Of a stretch of 64,000 nt of DNA, positions 54,582-60,500 are shown piece by piece (within the stretch, counting starts at the first letter, position 1; each line of letters begins with the position of its first letter). The position numbers were made by a program, and so were the translations under genes. The notes below the pieces were generated by a model. That model had not been told where the DNA came from. It saw only the letters and a list, made by a program, of their open reading frames with translations, and ran no database searches. Source of the stretch: Vombatus ursinus (Eukaryota; Chordata; Mammalia; Diprotodontia; Vombatidae); NCBI RefSeq assembly GCF_900497805.2, contig NW_020954557.1:620001-684000 (forward strand). Direction: 5' to 3'.

Positions 54582-57500
54582 GAGACACAAATGTATATAT
54601 ACACATTTGTGTATATGCATGAATATATCCTTTAGCAAGCAGTAGTGAATCTTCTGTATTCACCAGGAGGTAAACAAATCTTTTCACATATATTGTGAAA
54701 GGAACATCGAAATCACAAGGTACATACTTATGAAACTTGAATAAAGGTATAGATGACATGCTTATCAAATTGTCCAAAGACACAGCAGATCTAATAGACT
54801 GTTTCCTGCCTCCTAAAATAGGAACATACCCAGCACTTTGAAATATTCATTGATTGGAATTGATATTTTAATAGTAATAGTAAAGAACAGTAATAATAAT
54901 AATAGATTATGCATCCTTTGCAAGTTATAGAGCACATTGGCAGGATAGATATTATTTCTTTTTATTTTAAGATGCGGATACTAAATATTGGAGAAGCTAA
55001 GTCACTTTTTCAGGGTGTTATGACAGTGTGGTTACAGCTCAGATCTGAAACCCATGTCCTCTAATTCCCATTCTGTTGTTCTTTCTACTCTATGTGCTGC
55101 CCAAAAATGTTTTTTTTTAACATTATAAGACATCTTCCCCTTTATGTATTGTTTAACCTCTGCCAACAAATTTGTAATTTTAATTAGAACATGTACACTT
55201 ATCTCATAAAAATTCTTATAATTTCAACAATTGCATTTGAATATTTAAAAAGAATTTTTTGAATTTTTTTAAAAAACTCGAAGCACTTTATTGAAGACTC
55301 AGAAAAACAGGAAAACAAAATTATTTCATTAAATGTGAAGCCAGGTCCCACTGGTTTGTTGTTTCTCTTTTGTATTTATTATTTTTTCCTGTTTGTGTGT
55401 GTCTGTGTGTCTGTGTGTGCACACGAGAATGTGTGTTTATGCATATTTTTTGTGTCTATGTATGTATATCTGTGTGTCTATGAATGTACGAATATCTTAC
55501 ATAGTCTTTAAAGTGGGGGGGTGAGTGAATCTGGACTTCTGTCTGCATATATAACATACTATTAAGCGTATAATATATTTTTCAATGATAATAATGATGT
55601 TTGTAATGGACACTGAATCTGTTTCTGCAATATGCATGGGAATTAGGCTTTCCTAAAAGCCATGGCAGAGTTGGCTTCAGTGAATTTTTTCTAGATGCTA
55701 TGCTATTGAATATCCTTTAGAGGACAAATACTCTGTCTTGTTAGATCAGGGGTCCAAACCCGTAAGGGGTACAAAAAATTTGTCAAGGGAGTAAGGAAAT
55801 AAATTTGTTTTTTGGGACTGTTTTCCAAACGATAAAGTTTTTTTTTTATTGTTTTTTATTTTTTGACTAGGCAATGGGGTTCCCAGGGTCACACAGCTAG
55901 TAAGTGTTATGTGTCTGAGGCCAGATTTGAACTCAGGTCATCCTGAATCCAGGGCTGGTGCTCTATTCACTGCACCACCTAGCTGCCCCCAACAATAAAG
56001 TTAAAAATTTTTTTTTTGTTATGTCCTTGGAGAAGCATATCCCATTCTTATTAAATATGCTAACAAGGATTGAATTCCATTTATAATAACAACTCTGTGA
56101 ATCAGGATGCTCATCTCTGTTCCCAATCAAATCAAAAGCAAGAAAAAAGTTGGAGATGAAACATGATAGGCATTTCTTTCAAAAACTTTTTATTTGACTA
56201 TTTTTATATACATTGAACAATGTTATGATACTACAATATTATTATGTAATGAATAATATTTTCTTTATGAAAAAATTATTAGCATCTTTGCTTCTAATGT
56301 GCCTATGCCTGGTCAATCATTTATTGCCTTTCATATTGAATAGATGATGTAGCAAGCGAAAGCGTATGGGGATTAAACACAGTTGCACACCACTGTACTA
56401 GAAGAATAGAGCATTTACCTAATTTTAGCAGTCCTAAGAGCCTCTGTTATCTAAGCTCTTAGCCTCCTCAACCAATTGTTATCCTTTGCACAGAAGATGA
56501 AATGGAACTGAATTTGTAATTTTAATATATTCAAAACACAAATTACCTTAAAGAAATTAACACTTAAATACATTTCAAAGTGTTCATTTGTAAGTTTGTC
56601 TTGCATATCCATCAAACAATACACAACTTCACTTTTTTTTTTGTTTCAGGAACATAAGTAGAAACCTAGAAATGTGTCATTGATACTGCTCTTTTCTAAT
56701 ATCCTATATGGGCTAGCTATTACAGGCTAGATTGAGGGTTTCCCATTCTGTAAAGTTCAGTTGGATCAGTTTGTTAAAATGATTACATTTATCACTTGTG
56801 AAATTTCTTTTCTTCTTTCATTTCAAGAATGAAACATCATTTGAAAGCATATTTATGTGCTAAAAATTGGATTCCATTTTAAAAACAAAGTCTCGATAAA
56901 ATGTCTGACTTTTCCCAGAAACCAAGAAAGAAAGCCATGGAAAGTTCAAGCAACAGTGACAGTGACTCGGGCACATCCTCAGACACCTCAAGTGAAGGCA
57001 TCAGTAGCAGTGACTCGGATGATTTAGAGGAAGATGAAGAGGAAGAAGACCAAACTGTTGAAGAAAGTGAAGATGATGATTCTGATTCCGAAAGCGAAGC
57101 ACAACATAAAAATAAAACCAAGGTATAACCACCATAACTAGACTTGGATACTTTTGATTTTAAATTAACAGATTTATGTTTACTGTGAATCAATCATACA
57201 AATATTGTTTTTAAAATAAAATTTCCTCCCTTATTTTTATCATCTACTACATAGGAAGAGGCAACATGGAATAGTGAATAGAGGTCCAATCTTGGAGTTA
57301 GGAATACCTGGGTTAAAGTCCTGCCTCTTAAATATGCTATCTGTGTGAGGATGGGCAAGTCACTTAACCCGAAGTACCCCTGCTCTAGGCAATTCTTTGA
57401 GCCTGTAGGTGAATTTACAAAATTTGGATCCACCTAGGAGGAGCAAGGTTCCCCATGGGGATTTGATTACAGATTGAGACACAGGACTTTCTCCCTCCCT

Positions 57501-60500
57501 CCTTCCTTTCTCCCTATTCTTTTCTCCATTCCTAGGAGCTGCAGTTTTTTCAAGTAGAAAAGAATAGGAGTTTGGGTAGAAAACATATAAACAAGAGAAC
57601 TGTGAACTTTTTGTGAAATATTTTTATAGCTTTTTCATTTGATAATTAGAATTTAAAAAAAAAAAAACTTCTTCTATTCTGTCATATTTTATGTGATTAC
57701 CTTATGGTCGATGTTCTGCAGATGTTAAAAAATTTAAAAAAACATTTCCTTCCAGGTGCTATTGCATGGCATGGTGGACCTAAAGTCAGATGGACAAAAA
57801 GCAGCTGAAAAGTCCCAAGAAAAAAGAATACACCAGCCGATACCTCTTGTGTCTGAATCTCAGACTCACCCCTCACTCCAATCCCAGCAGAAGCAGCCTC
57901 AGGTTTTGTCACAGCGGCTTCCCTTTATTTTCCAAAGCTCTCAGGCAAAGGAGGGATCTGTGAACAAACACACCAGTGTGATACAGTCTACGGGATTGGT
58001 GTCCAATGTGAAACCTCTGTCTTTGGTAAATCAAGCCAAAAAGGAAACTTACGTGAAACTCGAAGTTCCTTCTCCTGATATACCCAAAGCAGGGAATAAA
58101 AATACCTCTGAAGAATCTAGCCCTTTGACCAGTGAATTGAGATCCAAACGGGTAAGCAGAAATTACTGGATTTTATGTTTAATCTTGAGACTGAAATTGT
58201 AGCAGATGAAATGTCTTTTGAACTGTTTAATATGTAACTTGCTTTCAATTATTGGAATTTTTCGTCACAGACGTTACAGACAAAAATTATTTTGTAGATT
58301 GAAGAAAAATTTTAAACATTTAAAAAAAATTTGATTTAAGGGAAAAAAGTTTTATGATAAATCATAAATCTTTGATTTAAGGAAACACTAAAAAATTCTA
58401 TTTCATTGCTTCCTTTTACAGCATATAAAGAGAAACTTAATATATATGTTGTGCTAGGGATGTATTAAATAGAGTGAAGACAATATGGACACAAAAAATG
58501 TTCAGATAAACCTCTGTATTCTGAGAATCAGCAAAAGATACATTCTGCTTAAATATTTTTTGAAAAATGAAGGTCAGAAATGTAAAGAATTTTAACCAGT
58601 AGGAATTCTCATATAGGAAACTAATATTAGCCATCCTTAACCATTTAATACTATCTCCAAATTATGCTTGTTTGTTAATTTATTCATTATTTAATAAATA
58701 TTTATTGAGCCCCTACTTCCTACATTTAAGACATGATAATAGATACAATGAGGGATTCAAAGACATCTTTCTGACATAAAGGTTCTTATGATATAGTAAT
58801 AAAATGAACAGATTTTTTTCAATTAAGAGTTTAAGCCCAAACTAAAATTCTGAGTTTGAAAAGCAGTGGTTTGTCACCTCACTCATTCTATAGTCATGCA
58901 AGTTATTTGCTTTTTTCTTAATCTCCACAGCTCCATGTGGAAGCAGGCTTGTTAATTGCTAAAGAAATTAGACAAGAGCCTCTGGTTGCTTCTCCGTACT
59001 ACTGTTTATTATGTAAAAGTTCATTGCAAAATCAAGTCAAGTCATACCACATGCTCAAATTTGCCACCGTGCCAATCTGAGTCAGGTGCCTGGGCATGAT
59101 TCATAACTGACTACAGTATCATAAGATTTTAGTTATGTTACGTACTTTTTTCCATATCAAAGCTATCTTCATCTTTGCAGGAAGAATTTAACTTAGGAAA
59201 TTCAAGCTCTTCTTTAGATCTAAAATGTATTAATAATTCCATTTGGGAATTAAATTTTTCATATATTCTTTTGATGATGGTTTAATGAAATTTTATTTGT
59301 TTTACTTGTACCAGAGAGATCCTCTAGTGCTAATAGTGTTTATCCCCCTCATTTACAGAAGTAAATTGCTTGGTACAGTTATAATTACTGATTCCCCATA
59401 CCCTTACCAATTCACAGAAAATTTTTTGTAAGGGTACATTATTGAGTAGATAGAGTGACATGTCCCACTACTTAATCTAGCTAATTATCTTAAATTTCTC
59501 TTCTAAGCACATTTGTCCCTCTTGCTTCCAACCTGTCACAAATATTTATTGACTGTGTATTAAGGGTGTGCATTACATAAGGTGCTCTGGTTGGATAGAA
59601 AAATAATGGGGCTTAGTTCCTTCCCTCAGGAAGTTTTCTCTCTCATAAAAGAGATGACAGATACATCAGTTAGTACAGTTAAATTACTTGCAGTATGTGG
59701 CAAATAACAAATAAAAGGAGTACTATGAGTAATTGAGGCATATGAGTGCAGATGAGAAGATAGTGCTTCTCTTTTGGGTTATCAGAAAAGGTTTCATGGA
59801 AGATGACATTTGAACTGTGCCTAGAAGAATGGGTGATATTTCAAATGGTAGATGGTTCTCTCCACAGGGAAGGAATGGTCTGAACAACTGCAAAAATTCT
59901 AGAAGAAATGGATGGAGAATAACAAGTGATCACATTTTGCTTAAATATAAAGCATAGATATGGAAGGGTAAATGAGGGCTAGATGGTAAAAGGGCCTTGA
60001 ATGACAGAATAAAGAGTATTTTGCTAGGCAGAATGAATAACTGGAAGATTTTTTTCATCATGGGCATGACATGGTTAGAGCAGGTCTGCAAGAGGATTCA
60101 TCTGGCAAGTGGAAAGTGCCAGAGGGACTTCAGCCTGAATGTTACCTCTTAACATGGGTAAACCATTCAATCTCCATGGTCTTCGGTTTGTTACAGAGAT
60201 AATAGTATCTGTAATAGTCACCTCACAGGATTGTTGTGAAGATCTAAAGAGACAGCTAGCTTTTATAGAGCTAGAATGTATATAGTACTTTAAGGTTTGC
60301 AAAGCATTTTACAATTATCTCATTTTTCTTTCCAACTCCAAACAGTAGGAGTTGTTGTTATCCTCACTTTATATTTGAGAAAATTGAGGCAGATACAGGC
60401 TAAGTGGCTTGCCCAGGGTTACGTAGCTATAAAGTATAGGTAGTAGAGGTAGGATTTGAACTCAAGTCTTCCTGACTCCAGGTCCAGCACTCCATCTGTT

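Noticed and set aside
54438-54783. Val/Cys-rich minus-strand ORFs
   Set aside because: Produced by the CA microsatellite.
56879-57193. 104-codon minus-strand ORF with poly-Ser
   Set aside because: Antisense shadow of the Asp/Glu-rich BAZ2B exon 5.
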